A stretch of 46,670 nucleotides of DNA from Pseudomonadota bacterium (GTDB lineage: Bacteria > Pseudomonadota > Gammaproteobacteria > Burkholderiales > Burkholderiaceae_E): contig JAKPAM010000014.1 of assembly GCA_029779435.1 (NCBI GenBank), positions 1 to 46,670 of the forward strand, in the 5' to 3' direction. A program made the translations under genes and the position numbers. The notes under the pieces were generated by a model that was not told the DNA's origin, did not search any database, and was given only the letters and a program-made list of their open reading frames with translations. This document shows, piece by piece, positions 23,171 to 31,944 of the stretch (position 1 is the first letter of the stretch; every line of letters starts with the position of its first letter).

Positions 23171-24856
23171 ATGCTGCGTGAAGCGTTCGGAGCCATCCGG
23201 GATCTGGGCCGTGTCAACCAGATCGCCGCCGTCCTGATCCGTTATGGATTCGGCGACCTCGTCCAGCGGATCGGGCTGGCCCGGACGCTCGAACGCGCGG
23301 GCCGCATCCTGCATTGGCAGACGGCCGAGGGCATCGCGCAGATGACGCTGCCGACGCGGCTGCGCCGGTCGATGGAGGACCTCGGCCCCACGTTCGTCAA
23401 GCTCGGCCAGGTGCTGGCCACCCGTGTCGACCTGTTTCCGCCGGACTGGATCGCCGAGTTCGGCCGCTTGCAGAACGGCGTGCCGGCCGTCCCTTGGGCG
23501 CGTGTATTGCCGCAACTGCGCGAGGACCTGGGCGACGAGCCGCATCACGTGTTTCCGGTCATCGACCAGACGCCGTTGGCGGCCGCGTCGCTCGCGCAGG
23601 CCCATCGCGCCCAACTGCCGGACGGTACCGAGGTCGTCCTCAAGATCCGTCGTCCGGGCATCCGGCAGGTCATCGAGGCCGATCTGCGCCTGATGCTGCT
23701 GCTGGCGGACGTCATCGAGGCCAAGCTGCCCGACTTGCGCCGCTACCGGCCCAAGCAGGTCGTCCAGCAGTTCATGATCTCGTTGCGGCGCGAACTCGAT
23801 TTCGCGGCCGAGTGCCGGAATGCCGAGCGCGTCGCGCACAACTTCGCCGAGCATCCCGAGATCGTCGTGCCCAAGGTCTATTGGGCGTGGACCGGCGAGC
23901 GGCTGAACGTGCAGGACCGCGTGATCGGCATCGAGGGTAACCGTCTGGACGAGATCGACGCCGCCGGCCTGGACCGGCGCGAGCTGGCCCGCCGCGGTGC
24001 GCAGGCCGTGCTCAAGATGGTTCTCGAGGACGGTCTGTTCCACGCCGACCCGCATCCGGGCAACGTGTTCTACCTGCCCGGCAACCGGATCGCGTTCATC
24101 GATTTCGGCATGGTCGGCTGGCTGTCGCGCGAGCGGCGCTACCAGTTGGCGCAGTTGCTGCACGGCCTGGCGATCCACGACAGCGAATCGGCCGTGCACG
24201 TGCTGATCGACTGGGCCGAGGCCGAAGGCGATGCCGTCGTCGACGAGACGCGCTTGCTCGCCGACATCGATGCGTTCGTCGACCAGTACCGCGGCATTCC
24301 GCTGCGGCAGTACCGGTTGTCGTCGATGCTGTCCGAGGCGGCCGCGATCCTGCGCGAGCACGGGCTCGTGCTGCCGCCCGACCTCGTGCTGATGGTCAAG
24401 GCGTTCATCAGCCTCGAAGGGCTGGGACGCCAGCTCGACCCGGACTTCGACATGGCCACGCAGATGACGCCGTACCTCGAGCAGGTACTGCTGCAGCGGC
24501 ACAAGCCTACCGCGATGGCGCGGCGCGGCTGGCGCGCCCTCGGCGATGCGGTCTCGCTGCTGTCGCGCGCGCCGCGCGACCTGCGCCAGCTGCTGCGCAG
24601 CGCGCGCAGCGGCCGATTGCACCTGCAGGTGGAGATCACGTCGCTGAAGGCGTTCGGCGAGCAGATCGACCGCGCATCCAACCGGCTGACGCTCGGCGTC
24701 GTCACGGCGGCGCTGATCGTCGGTTCCTCGATCGTGATGCACGCGGGCGGCGAGGCCGGGTCCAAGGTGCAATGGCTCGGCATCATCGGCTTCGTCGCCG
24801 CCGCGCTCGGCGGATTCTGGATCCTGGTGTCGATCCTGCGCAGCCGGCGCAAATGA
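23171..24856 (+). CDS. ABC1/UbiB-family atypical kinase (AarF-like)
   Basis: A 561-residue ADCK/UbiB-type protein. The family-defining KxGQ helix is FVKLGQVLATRVDLFP. The Ala-rich loop is AAASLAQAHRAQ, the beta-3 Lys lies in VVLKIRRPGI, the catalytic loop is DPHPGNVFYLPGN and the metal-binding motif is FIDFGMVG. The C-terminal 50 residues hold two membrane segments, as in UbiB. UbiB proteins support coenzyme Q synthesis by an ATPase activity. No ubi genes are adjacent, so this may be a second, non-ubiB paralogue. The start is uncertain: ATG 23171 is chosen, and a GTG at 23150 would add seven residues. Neither has a good ribosome site. Confidence 0.88.
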   Translation: MLREAFGAIRDLGRVNQIAAVLIRYGFGDLVQRIGLARTLERAGRILHWQTAEGIAQMTLPTRLRRSMEDLGPTFVKLGQVLATRVDLFPPDWIAEFGRLQNGVPAVPWARVLPQLREDLGDEPHHVFPVIDQTPLAAASLAQAHRAQLPDGTEVVLKIRRPGIRQVIEADLRLMLLLADVIEAKLPDLRRYRPKQVVQQFMISLRRELDFAAECRNAERVAHNFAEHPEIVVPKVYWAWTGERLNVQDRVIGIEGNRLDEIDAAGLDRRELARRGAQAVLKMVLEDGLFHADPHPGNVFYLPGNRIAFIDFGMVGWLSRERRYQLAQLLHGLAIHDSESAVHVLIDWAEAEGDAVVDETRLLADIDAFVDQYRGIPLRQYRLSSMLSEAAAILREHGLVLPPDLVLMVKAFISLEGLGRQLDPDFDMATQMTPYLEQVLLQRHKPTAMARRGWRALGDAVSLLSRAPRDLRQLLRSARSGRLHLQVEITSLKAFGEQIDRASNRLTLGVVTAALIVGSSIVMHAGGEAGSKVQWLGIIGFVAAALGGFWILVSILRSRRK

Positions 24857-24881
24857 GCGCGGCGCGCCGGATCACGCGGAT

Positions 24882-24902
24882 CGGATCGGTCCGCGCGATC
24901 CG
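24882..24902 (+). terminator. Stem-loop after the ABC1-family gene
   Basis: CGGATCG and CGATCCG form a perfect 7-bp inverted repeat with a 7-base loop, 26 bases past the stop codon at 24856, between two converging genes. There is no T tract. Confidence 0.35.
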
Positions 24903-24965
24903 GGCAGCGATCGGCGTCGCCTCGTGCATCGATCCGCGCTACTTCATGCCGCGATCGACGTCACC

Positions 24966-25919
24966 TCATCCGCGTCGCGCGAACACGTCGCGCAGCGCCG
25001 CGGCGACGAAGTCCTGCAACGCGAGCGCCGGCCCGATCGCCTTGCTCATCGTCAGCACGCCGTGCGTCTGGTCGCTCAGGTGCAGCGACGCGACGGTGAC
25101 GCCTTCGCGTTCGAGGCGCTCGGCATAAGCGCGGCCTTCGGCGGCCAGCGGGTCGTGGCCGCAGGTGATCACCAGCGCCGGAGGCGATCCGGCCAGCGAT
25201 CCGGCTTTCAGCGGCGACGCCCGCCAGTCGGCGCGGTCGGCCGCGCGCGGCAGGTAATGATCGCGGAAGTACACCATCGATGCGCCGGTCAGCAGCATGC
25301 CCGGCGAGTTCGGCGGGTAATCGTCGAGCCCTTTGTCGATGTCGACGACCGGATACAGCAGCGACTGGTGGATCGGCATCGGGATCGATCCGTCGCGTCC
25401 CATCAGCGCCAGCACGGCGGCCAGGTTGCCGCCCGCGCTGTCGCCGCCGACGGCCACGCGGGCGGGGTCGATCCGCAGCGCCGCCGCATCGGCGACCACC
25501 GCGGCATAAGCGGCGGCGCTGTCGTCGACCGCTGCCGGGAACGGATGTTCGGGCGCCAGCCGGTAATGGACCGACACGACTGCGCACCGCGCCTGGTTCG
25601 CGAGCCGGCAGCACAAGGCGTCGTGCGAATCCAGGTCGCCGATGACCCAGCCGCCGCCATGCAGGTAGACCAGCGCCGGCAGGACCTCGCCGGCTTCGAT
25701 GCCGATCGGCCGGTAGCCGCGCACCGGGATCGGGCCGACCGGCCCTGCCACCGTGAAGTCGCGGCGCTCGGCGACCGGGTCGGCCGGCAATTGCACGAGC
25801 GCGCGCCGCGCCGTGTACGCGTCGCGGCATTGGGTGGGCGTCAGCGCCTCGAAGGGCGGGCTGCCCGCTGCCTTGGCCGCGGCGATCAGCGCCGCGACGT
25901 CCGGATGCACGTTCGACAT
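24966..25919 (-). CDS. Alpha/beta hydrolase (HSL-family esterase)
   Basis: A 317-residue esterase of the hormone-sensitive-lipase type. The oxyanion hole is in YLHGGGWVIGDLDSHD, the nucleophile Ser in GGDSAGGNLA, the Asp in CGHDPLAAEG and the His in QTHGVLTM. Two adjacent ATGs occur; 25919 is chosen because AGGAG then sits five bases upstream. It begins eight bases after the stop codon of the Baeyer-Villiger monooxygenase, so the pair form an operon. The order fits a pathway in which the monooxygenase makes an ester or lactone and this enzyme hydrolyses it, as known for several cyclic-ketone and alkanone routes. That role is inferred from context. Confidence 0.92.
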   Translation of the reverse strand: MSNVHPDVAALIAAAKAAGSPPFEALTPTQCRDAYTARRALVQLPADPVAERRDFTVAGPVGPIPVRGYRPIGIEAGEVLPALVYLHGGGWVIGDLDSHDALCCRLANQARCAVVSVHYRLAPEHPFPAAVDDSAAAYAAVVADAAALRIDPARVAVGGDSAGGNLAAVLALMGRDGSIPMPIHQSLLYPVVDIDKGLDDYPPNSPGMLLTGASMVYFRDHYLPRAADRADWRASPLKAGSLAGSPPALVITCGHDPLAAEGRAYAERLEREGVTVASLHLSDQTHGVLTMSKAIGPALALQDFVAAALRDVFARRG

Positions 25920-25927
25920 CATTTCTC

Positions 25928-27595
25928 CTAAGACCGCGCAAAACCGCGGTAGCCGTCGCCGGCCACCTCGTCGCAGATGCCGGCGTATCGGGCGAAGCCG
26001 CCAGCATAAGGCATGAACACGCGCGGCTTGCCCGGCACGTTGGCGCCCAGGTACCACGATGAACTGGCCTGCGGCAGCAGTGTCGCGTTGGCCGCGTCAT
26101 TGACGTGCCGGACCCAGCCGTCGGCCGCGTCGCGTTCGGCCTCGATACGCGTCAACCCCTGCGCGCGCATGTCGCCAATGCATGCGGTGATCCAGTCGAC
26201 GTGCTGCTCGATCGCGATCGGCATGTTGCACAGCACCGACGGGCTGCCCGGGCCGGTGATCGTGAACAGGTTCGGAAAGCCGGGCGTCTGCAGGCCCAGG
26301 TAGGTCCTCGGGCCGGCCGACCAGTCGTCGCTGAGCCGGCGCCCGCCGCTGCCGGTGATGTTCAGCTTCAGCAGCGGCCCGGTCAGCGCGTCGAAGCCGG
26401 TCGCGAACACGAGGATGTCGAGCGGATACTCGCGCCGCGTCGTGCGCAGGCCCCGTTCGGTGATCTCGACGATCGGCTCGGCCTTCAGGTCCACCAGCCG
26501 CACGTTGTCGCGGTTGAAGGTCTCGAAATAGCCGGTGTCGATCGGCGGTCGCTTGGTCGCGAAGCCGTGGTCGCGCGGCGTCAGCGTCTCGGCCATTTCC
26601 GGATCCTTGACGACGGCGCGGATCTTGGCGCGTAGAAAGTCCGACGTGATGTCGTTGGCGCCCTTGTCGACCAGGATGTCGCGGAACGACGCGCGAAACC
26701 GCAGCCCGCCGCGTTCCCAGGCCTCCTCGAAGATCCGTTGCCGTTCGTCGGCCGGCACGTCGTGCACCGAGCGGTCGGCGATCGTGAACGGATGCCCGTT
26801 GGCGCCCGACCGCGCGCGCCGCCAGATGTCCTCGTAGTTGTCGCGGGTCAGCCTGATCTCCTGCGCGGTCACCGGGCGGTTGCGCGCGGGGATGCTGTAG
26901 TTGGCCGTGCGCTGGAACACCGTCAGATGGGTCGCCTGCTCGGCGATGACCGGCGCGACCTGGATGCCGGTCGAGCCGGTACCGATCTGCCCGACCCGCT
27001 TGCCGGTGAAATCCACGCCTTCGTGCGGCCACTGGCCCGTGTGGTACCACTGACCCGCGAAGCGATCCAGCCCCGGGATGGCCGGCACGTTGGCCGTCGA
27101 CAGACAGCCGACCGCCGTGATCAGGAACGGCGCGCGAAAACGCTCGCCGCCTTCGGTGTCGACGGTCCAGATGCCGGCATCGTCGTCGTACTGGGCGCCC
27201 ACGACCTTGGTGTCCAGCTGCACGTCGCGCAGCAGATCGAGCCTGCGCGCGACGAAGTCCAGGTACTGGCGGATCTCGGCGTGCCCCGGATAGCGTTCGC
27301 TCCACGTCCACTCCTGTTCGATCCGCTTGTCGAACGAATAGCAGTAGTAATAGCTCTCGGAATCGCAGCGAGCGCCCGGATAACGGTTCCAGTACCAGGT
27401 GCCGCCGATGCCGCCGCCTTGTTCGAGCACGCGCACCCGCATGCCGAGCTGCTCGCGCAGCGTGTGCAACTGATACAGGCCGGAGAAGCCCGCGCCGATG
27501 ATCAGCGCATCGAACGTGTGCACGGCCGGCGTATCAGCCGCGGCACGCGTATTGCTTGCTTCGGTAAAAGGTTTCGTGCCGGGGTGCTCGGCCAT
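25928..27595 (-). CDS. Flavin-dependent Baeyer-Villiger monooxygenase
   Basis: A 555-residue class B flavoprotein monooxygenase. The FAD-binding motif is IIGAGFSGLYQLHTL near residue 33. The NADPH motif is IGTGSTGIQV. The Baeyer-Villiger fingerprint FxGxxxHxxxW is present as FAGQWYHTGQWP. WYWNRYPGARCDSESYYY matches the cyclohexanone/phenylacetone monooxygenase group. It would insert oxygen next to a ketone using NADPH and O2. AGGAG precedes the ATG at 27595. It is followed after eight bases by an esterase. The upstream intergenic region holds unusual GC-rich and trinucleotide repeats shared with the divergent ydeP-like gene. Confidence 0.93.
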   Translation of the reverse strand: MAEHPGTKPFTEASNTRAAADTPAVHTFDALIIGAGFSGLYQLHTLREQLGMRVRVLEQGGGIGGTWYWNRYPGARCDSESYYYCYSFDKRIEQEWTWSERYPGHAEIRQYLDFVARRLDLLRDVQLDTKVVGAQYDDDAGIWTVDTEGGERFRAPFLITAVGCLSTANVPAIPGLDRFAGQWYHTGQWPHEGVDFTGKRVGQIGTGSTGIQVAPVIAEQATHLTVFQRTANYSIPARNRPVTAQEIRLTRDNYEDIWRRARSGANGHPFTIADRSVHDVPADERQRIFEEAWERGGLRFRASFRDILVDKGANDITSDFLRAKIRAVVKDPEMAETLTPRDHGFATKRPPIDTGYFETFNRDNVRLVDLKAEPIVEITERGLRTTRREYPLDILVFATGFDALTGPLLKLNITGSGGRRLSDDWSAGPRTYLGLQTPGFPNLFTITGPGSPSVLCNMPIAIEQHVDWITACIGDMRAQGLTRIEAERDAADGWVRHVNDAANATLLPQASSSWYLGANVPGKPRVFMPYAGGFARYAGICDEVAGDGYRGFARS

Positions 27596-27644
27596 GCGTC
27601 GTCTCCTGTCGATGTCGTTCTCGGGCCGGCATCTCCGGGGCGGG

Positions 27645-27667
27645 CGCCCAGGGGGGGTCCCTGGGCG
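27645..27667. repeat. Strong GC hairpin between divergent genes
   Basis: CGCCCAGGG (27645-27653) and CCCTGGGCG (27659-27667) are a perfect 9-bp inverted repeat around a GGGGT loop. It lies 50 bases upstream of the monooxygenase start. It could act as a roadblock, a terminator for leftward-running antisense, or a protein site. Confidence 0.6.
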
Positions 27668-27702
27668 GGCTCACCTGGGGCAAACCTCCTTGGGCAAGCC
27701 CT

Positions 27703-27730
27703 TAGGCGGGCCCCCCTAGGCGGGCCCCCC
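27703..27730 (+). repeat. Two exact tandem 14-bp repeats
   Basis: TAGGCGGGCCCCCC occurs twice without spacer. Each unit contains GGGCCC, so the tract can also pair with itself. No function is known. Confidence 0.85.
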
Positions 27731-27878
27731 GATTTGGTGCATGGCCGGTTCGTTCGGCATCCAGTGTAGAGAATAGGCGGTTGCGTTGCCACGCGGCCGG
27801 CCATGCCGAACCATCCGTCGCTGCGACCCGGCGATCGGCGATCGCGAGTTGACCGGTCGCGCGCGCGGACCGCAGACT

Positions 27879-27951
<73 letters not shown>

Positions 27952-27978
27952 TGGCGTCGATCGACAGTGGATCTACGA

Positions 27979-30279
27979 ATGTCCGAACAGCGAATCGAGT
28001 TCTACAAGGGCCCGGCCGGCGGTTGGGGGGCTTTGCGCAGCGTCAGCCGGACGCTGCTGCGTCAGGACATCCCGGTCAAGGGCGCGCGCACGATGCTGTC
28101 GGCCAACCAGCCGGACGGTTTCGACTGCCCCGGCTGCGCGTGGCCCGACCGCAATCACGCGTCGTCGTTCGAGTTCTGCGAGAACGGTGTCAAGGCCGTC
28201 GCCGCCGAGGCGACCGCGCGCCGTGCGGGCCCCGAACTGTTCGCGCGGCACACGGTGACCGAGTTGGCCGCTCAAAGCGATTTCTGGCTCGAAGACCAGG
28301 GTCGGCTGACGCACCCGATGGTCTACGATGCGGACAGCGATCGCTATGTGCCGATCGATTGGGCGGCTGCGTTCGCGCTGATCGCCCGGCACCTGAACGC
28401 GCTGGACGACCCGAACCAGGCGGTGTTCTACACGTCGGGCCGCACCAGCAACGAGGCGGCGTTCCTGTACCAGTTGTTCGTGCGCGAGTTCGGCACCAAC
28501 AACTTTCCCGATTGCTCGAACATGTGCCACGAACCGAGCGGCAGCGCGATGCGCTCGCAGATCGGCGTGGCCAAGGGCACGGTGACGCTCGACGACTTCA
28601 CGCTGGCCGACGCGATCCTGATCTTCGGCCAGAACCCGGGTACCAACCATCCCCGGATGCTCGGCGAGCTGCGCGCCGCCCATAAGCGCGGCACCCGGGT
28701 CATCAGCTTCAATCCGTTGCGGGAGCGTGGGCTCGAACGCTTCGCCGACCCGCAGGACAAGCGCGAGATGGCCACGCTCGGCTCGATGCCGATCAGCACG
28801 CATTACCTGCGCGTTCGCAACGGCGGTGATCTCGCGGCGGTCAAGGGCATGATGAAGCGTCTGATCGAACGCGAGGACGCCGGCGAGCCCATACTCGATC
28901 GCGCGTTCATCGCCGAGCACACGATCGGCTTCGAGGCGCTGGCCGACGACCTGCGCGCGCAGGATTGGGAGGAGATCGTCGTCGAATCGGGGCTTTCGCG
29001 CGAGCAGATCCATCAGGTGGCGGACCTGTATGCGGAGGCGCAGCGCGCGATCGTCTGCTGGGGCATGGGCATCACGCAGCACGCGCACTCGGTCGCCACG
29101 ATCCAGATGTTCACGAACCTGCTGATGCTGCGCGGCAACCTGGGGCGGCCGGGAGCCGGCGCCTGTCCGGTCCGTGGTCACAGCAACGTGCAGGGCGACC
29201 GCACGATGGGCATCTGGGAGAAGCCGCCCGCGGCGCTGCTGGACCGCTTGCGCGACGTATTCGGCTTCGAGCCGCCGCGCGCGCACGGCTGGGACGTCGT
29301 CGAATCGATCGAGGCGATGCGCGACGGCCACGCGCGCGTCTTCTTCGCGATGGGCGGCAACTTCGCGGCCGCCACGCCGGACACTTATCAGACATGGAAG
29401 GCGCTGCAGCGCTGCGAGCTGACCGTCAACGTCACGACCAAGCTCAACCGCAGCCACGTCGTGCACGGCAAGGCCGCGCTGCTGCTGCCATGCCTGGGAC
29501 GCACCGAGATCGACGTGCAGGCGGCCGGGCCGCAGGGCGTCACCGTCGAAGACTCGATGAGCATGGTCCACCTGTCGATGGGTATCAACCCGCCGGCGTC
29601 CGGCGACCTGTTGTCAGAGCCGGCGATCGTCGCGCGGCTGGCCGCCGCCACGCTCGGTGATCGCTCGCGCGTGCGTTGGCTGTGGCTGGTCGAGGACTAC
29701 GATCGCATCCGCGACCTGATCGCCTCGGTGTTCGATGAATTCACCGACTTCAACGCGCGCGTCGCGCGGCCGGGCGGCTTCCGGCTGCGCAATACCGCCA
29801 GCGAGCGGATCTGGGAGACCGAGCCGGGCAAGGCGTGCTTCGTCGCGCATCCGGTGCCGCGCGACACCCCGCTGCATCGTGCCCGCGCGCGCGTGCGCGA
29901 CACGATCGTGTTCTCGTTGCAGACGCTGCGGTCGCACGACCAGTACAACACGACGATCTACGGCATGGACGATCGCTATCGCGGCGTGTACGGCCAGCGC
30001 CGCGTCGTCTTCATCCATGCCGACGACATCCGCGCGCTGGGCATGCGCGACGGCGACTGGATCGATCTGCAGACGGTATGGGACGACGGCGCGCAGCGTA
30101 GCGCCGAGCGTTTTCGCCTCGTCGCTTATGACATCCCGCGCGGCTGCCTCGCGGCCTATTATCCGGAGACGAATCCGCTGGTGCCGCTGTCCGCGGTCGC
30201 GGCCAACGCCGGGACGCCGACGTCCAAGTCGATCCCAGTCGTGCTGCGGCCGGCGGCGAATCTCGTAAGCAGTGAATGA
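27979..30279 (+). CDS. FdhF/YdeP-family molybdopterin oxidoreductase
   Basis: A 766-residue oxidoreductase of the YdeP branch of the formate-dehydrogenase superfamily. It has YKGPAGGWGALRSV near the N-terminus, a CPGCAWPD pair of cysteines, the molybdopterin-binding core (FYTSGRTSNEAAFLYQ, NMCHEPSGSAM with a Cys-His pair where formate dehydrogenases have the metal ligand, GQNPGTNHPR), and a C-terminal molydopterin-dinucleotide domain (HDQYNTTIYGMDDRYRG). E. coli YdeP is linked to acid resistance, but its reaction is not established. There is no export signal, so it is cytoplasmic. ATG 27979 is preferred; a GTG at 27967 would add four residues. Partner subunits are not adjacent. Confidence 0.9.
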   Translation: MSEQRIEFYKGPAGGWGALRSVSRTLLRQDIPVKGARTMLSANQPDGFDCPGCAWPDRNHASSFEFCENGVKAVAAEATARRAGPELFARHTVTELAAQSDFWLEDQGRLTHPMVYDADSDRYVPIDWAAAFALIARHLNALDDPNQAVFYTSGRTSNEAAFLYQLFVREFGTNNFPDCSNMCHEPSGSAMRSQIGVAKGTVTLDDFTLADAILIFGQNPGTNHPRMLGELRAAHKRGTRVISFNPLRERGLERFADPQDKREMATLGSMPISTHYLRVRNGGDLAAVKGMMKRLIEREDAGEPILDRAFIAEHTIGFEALADDLRAQDWEEIVVESGLSREQIHQVADLYAEAQRAIVCWGMGITQHAHSVATIQMFTNLLMLRGNLGRPGAGACPVRGHSNVQGDRTMGIWEKPPAALLDRLRDVFGFEPPRAHGWDVVESIEAMRDGHARVFFAMGGNFAAATPDTYQTWKALQRCELTVNVTTKLNRSHVVHGKAALLLPCLGRTEIDVQAAGPQGVTVEDSMSMVHLSMGINPPASGDLLSEPAIVARLAAATLGDRSRVRWLWLVEDYDRIRDLIASVFDEFTDFNARVARPGGFRLRNTASERIWETEPGKACFVAHPVPRDTPLHRARARVRDTIVFSLQTLRSHDQYNTTIYGMDDRYRGVYGQRRVVFIHADDIRALGMRDGDWIDLQTVWDDGAQRSAERFRLVAYDIPRGCLAAYYPETNPLVPLSAVAANAGTPTSKSIPVVLRPAANLVSSE

Positions 30280-30280
30280 A

Positions 30281-30294
30281 GCGGGCGCGCCCGC
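30281..30294. terminator. 14-bp GC palindrome between convergent genes
   Basis: GCGGGCGCGCCCGC is a perfect palindrome beginning two bases after the ydeP-like stop codon and about 40 bases past the convergent crotonase gene's stop. It could serve both as a 3' boundary. It lacks a T tract. Confidence 0.4.
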
Positions 30295-30332
30295 GAGGCG
30301 CGCCACGGCAGGGCTGATTCGTTCGCGGGGTT

Positions 30333-31103
30333 TCAGCCCAGCTTGCTGAAATCCGGCGGACGCTTCTGCGCGAACGCGGCGAACGCCTCGCGGGCTTCGG
30401 CGCCCTTCAGGCGCTCGGCGAAGATCGCGCTTTCGCGGTCCATCTGCGCCTGGATCTGCTGGGCATCGCGCATCAGGCCCTTCATCGCGGCCAGCGAACC
30501 ACGCGGCTTGGCCGCGATGCGCTTGGCGATCGCCGCCGCCTCGGTGCGCAGAGAGGCGTTGGGCACCACGCGATTGGCCAGGCCCCAGGCCAGCGCCGAC
30601 GCGGCCGGCAGCGGTTCGCCCAGCGCGAACAGCTCATAGGCGCGCACGTAGCCGATGCGGGCCGGCATCAGCCATGTCGACGCCGCTTCGGGGATCAGCG
30701 CGAGGTTGACGAACGGCGTGACCAGTTGCGCGTCCTCGGCCAGCACGACGACATCGCAATGCAGCAGCATCGTCGTTCCCACGCCCACCGCCTTGCCCTG
30801 GACGGCCGCGACGATCGGTACCGTCGTCGTCGCCAGGTTCTTCAGGAAGCGCGACACGTGCCGTACGGCCGGACCGTTGCCGGTCGACTGCTTGGCGAAG
30901 TCCCCCAGATCGTTGCCGGACGTGAACAAGTCACCGTCGGACTGGATCAGCAGGACGCGGATCGACGTATCGGTGGCCGCTGATTCGATCGCGTCGGCCA
31001 GCGCGCCGTACATGTCATTGGTCAGGGCGTTCTTCTTGTCGGCGCGGCTGATCGTGATCGTCAGCACGCCCTCGCTGAGCTGGGTCTGGACGGCAGAGGT
31101 CAA
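30333..31103 (-). CDS. Enoyl-CoA hydratase/isomerase (crotonase family)
   Basis: A 256-residue crotonase-fold protein. The first oxyanion segment is SDGDLFTSGNDLGDF; the second region is AAVQGKAVGVGTTMLLHCDVVV. The catalytic-loop sequence is IPEAASTWLMPARIG, where one conserved Glu remains, as in the isomerase/PaaG-like subgroup, rather than the GGG(G/S)T of classical hydratases. So hydration or isomerisation of an enoyl-CoA is likely, but the exact reaction is open. The start codon is TTG at 31103, supported by AGGAG six bases upstream. It is alone on its strand and divergent from the thioredoxin-like pair. Confidence 0.9.
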   Translation of the reverse strand: MTSAVQTQLSEGVLTITISRADKKNALTNDMYGALADAIESAATDTSIRVLLIQSDGDLFTSGNDLGDFAKQSTGNGPAVRHVSRFLKNLATTTVPIVAAVQGKAVGVGTTMLLHCDVVVLAEDAQLVTPFVNLALIPEAASTWLMPARIGYVRAYELFALGEPLPAASALAWGLANRVVPNASLRTEAAAIAKRIAAKPRGSLAAMKGLMRDAQQIQAQMDRESAIFAERLKGAEAREAFAAFAQKRPPDFSKLG

Positions 31104-31226
31104 GGCGGTCTCCTGTGTGAAGCCTGTCGAGGCGTATTCCCGGGGCCATGCAGCGACAGCGCCGCGAAGCCGGAACAGGGGACGAGTATATTGGCAATCG
31201 ATTTACCGCTCAGAAGGAGACTCCGG

Positions 31227-31592
31227 ATGCCTTATGTCGCCGATCACCTGGCCCAACCGCCGACGCGAGAAGCGCTCGACCAGCGCGCCGGCCTGGCCGT
31301 CGTCGAGTTCGGCACGCCGTGGTGCGGCCATTGCCGCCGCGCGCAACCGTTGATCGAACAGGCGCTGGCGGCGCGCGGCGACGTCGCGCACATCAAGGTC
31401 GAGGATGGCCCCGGCCAGCGGCTGGGACGGACCTACGGCGTCAAGCTGTGGCCGACGCTGGTGTTCCTGCGCGACGGAGTGGAGGTGGCGCGAGTGGTGC
31501 GGCCGCCGGACCTCGACAGCCTGCGCCAAGCGTTGAGCCGGTTGGATGGGGATGGACAAGGCGAGGGCGGTGCGGCCGGCGGCGAAGGCTGA
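31227..31592 (+). CDS. Thioredoxin-like protein 1 (WCGHC active site)
   Basis: A 121-residue thioredoxin fold with active site WCGHC at about residues 32-36 (VEFGTPWCGHC) and the cis-Pro region GVKLWPTLVFLRDG. There is no signal peptide. The Cys-Gly-His-Cys dipeptide is typical of more oxidising or DsbA/PDI-like proteins than the CGPC of thioredoxin. A Gly/Asp-rich tail ends the protein. The ATG at 31227 follows AAGGAG at eight bases. Its stop codon is three bases from the start of a clear paralogue, so the pair arose by tandem duplication and are co-transcribed with the MFS gene behind them. Confidence 0.88.
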   Translation: MPYVADHLAQPPTREALDQRAGLAVVEFGTPWCGHCRRAQPLIEQALAARGDVAHIKVEDGPGQRLGRTYGVKLWPTLVFLRDGVEVARVVRPPDLDSLRQALSRLDGDGQGEGGAAGGEG

Positions 31593-31595
31593 TCG

Positions 31596-31940
31596 ATGCC
31601 CTACGCCGCCGACTATCTGATCGTCGTTCCGACGCGCACCGAGATCGACGCCCGTCCAGGCGCTACCGTCGTCGAGTTCGGCGCGCCCTGGTGCATCCAT
31701 TGCCAGCGCGCGCAGCCGCTGGTCCGCGAAGCCCTGACCGGCTGCGGCGACGTCGTTCATCTGAAGATCGAGGATGGCGCGGGCGAGGCGCTGGGCGGCA
31801 GCTACGGCGTCAAGCTATGGCCGACGCTGGTGTTCCTGCGCGATGGGGCGGAGGTCGCGCGGGTCGTGCGGCCGCAACGAGCCGAAGAGATCATGGACGG
31901 GTTGCGCGCGCAGCGGAACGCGGACGGATCGGCGGCCTGA
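31596..31940 (+). CDS. Thioredoxin-like protein 2 (WCIHC active site)
   Basis: A 114-residue paralogue of the preceding protein, alike along its whole length (MPYAADYL, VVEFGAPWCIHCQRAQPLV, HLKIEDGAGE, YGVKLWPTLVFLRDGAEVARVVRP). The active-site dipeptide has changed from Gly-His to Ile-His, which should shift its redox potential or partner. It also has an extra Cys (LTGCGDVV) and lacks the Gly-rich tail. It begins three bases after the first gene's stop and ends four bases before the likely TTG start of the MFS gene. Cytoplasmic; partners unknown. Confidence 0.87.
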   Translation: MPYAADYLIVVPTRTEIDARPGATVVEFGAPWCIHCQRAQPLVREALTGCGDVVHLKIEDGAGEALGGSYGVKLWPTLVFLRDGAEVARVVRPQRAEEIMDGLRAQRNADGSAA

Positions 31941-31944
31941 TAAC

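Noticed and set aside
22547..24772. 741-codon minus-strand open frame opposite the ABC1-kinase gene
   Set aside because: The plus strand carries KxGQ, DPHPGN and DFG motifs in order. The minus frame has no recognisable domain.
27973..29571. 532-codon minus-strand open frame opposite the YdeP-type gene
   Set aside because: It is antisense to a protein with conserved molybdopterin motifs and shows no domain of its own.
31187..31192. TATATT as a -10 box for the thioredoxin-like operon
   Set aside because: No -35-like hexamer lies 15-19 bases upstream, so a promoter cannot be supported.
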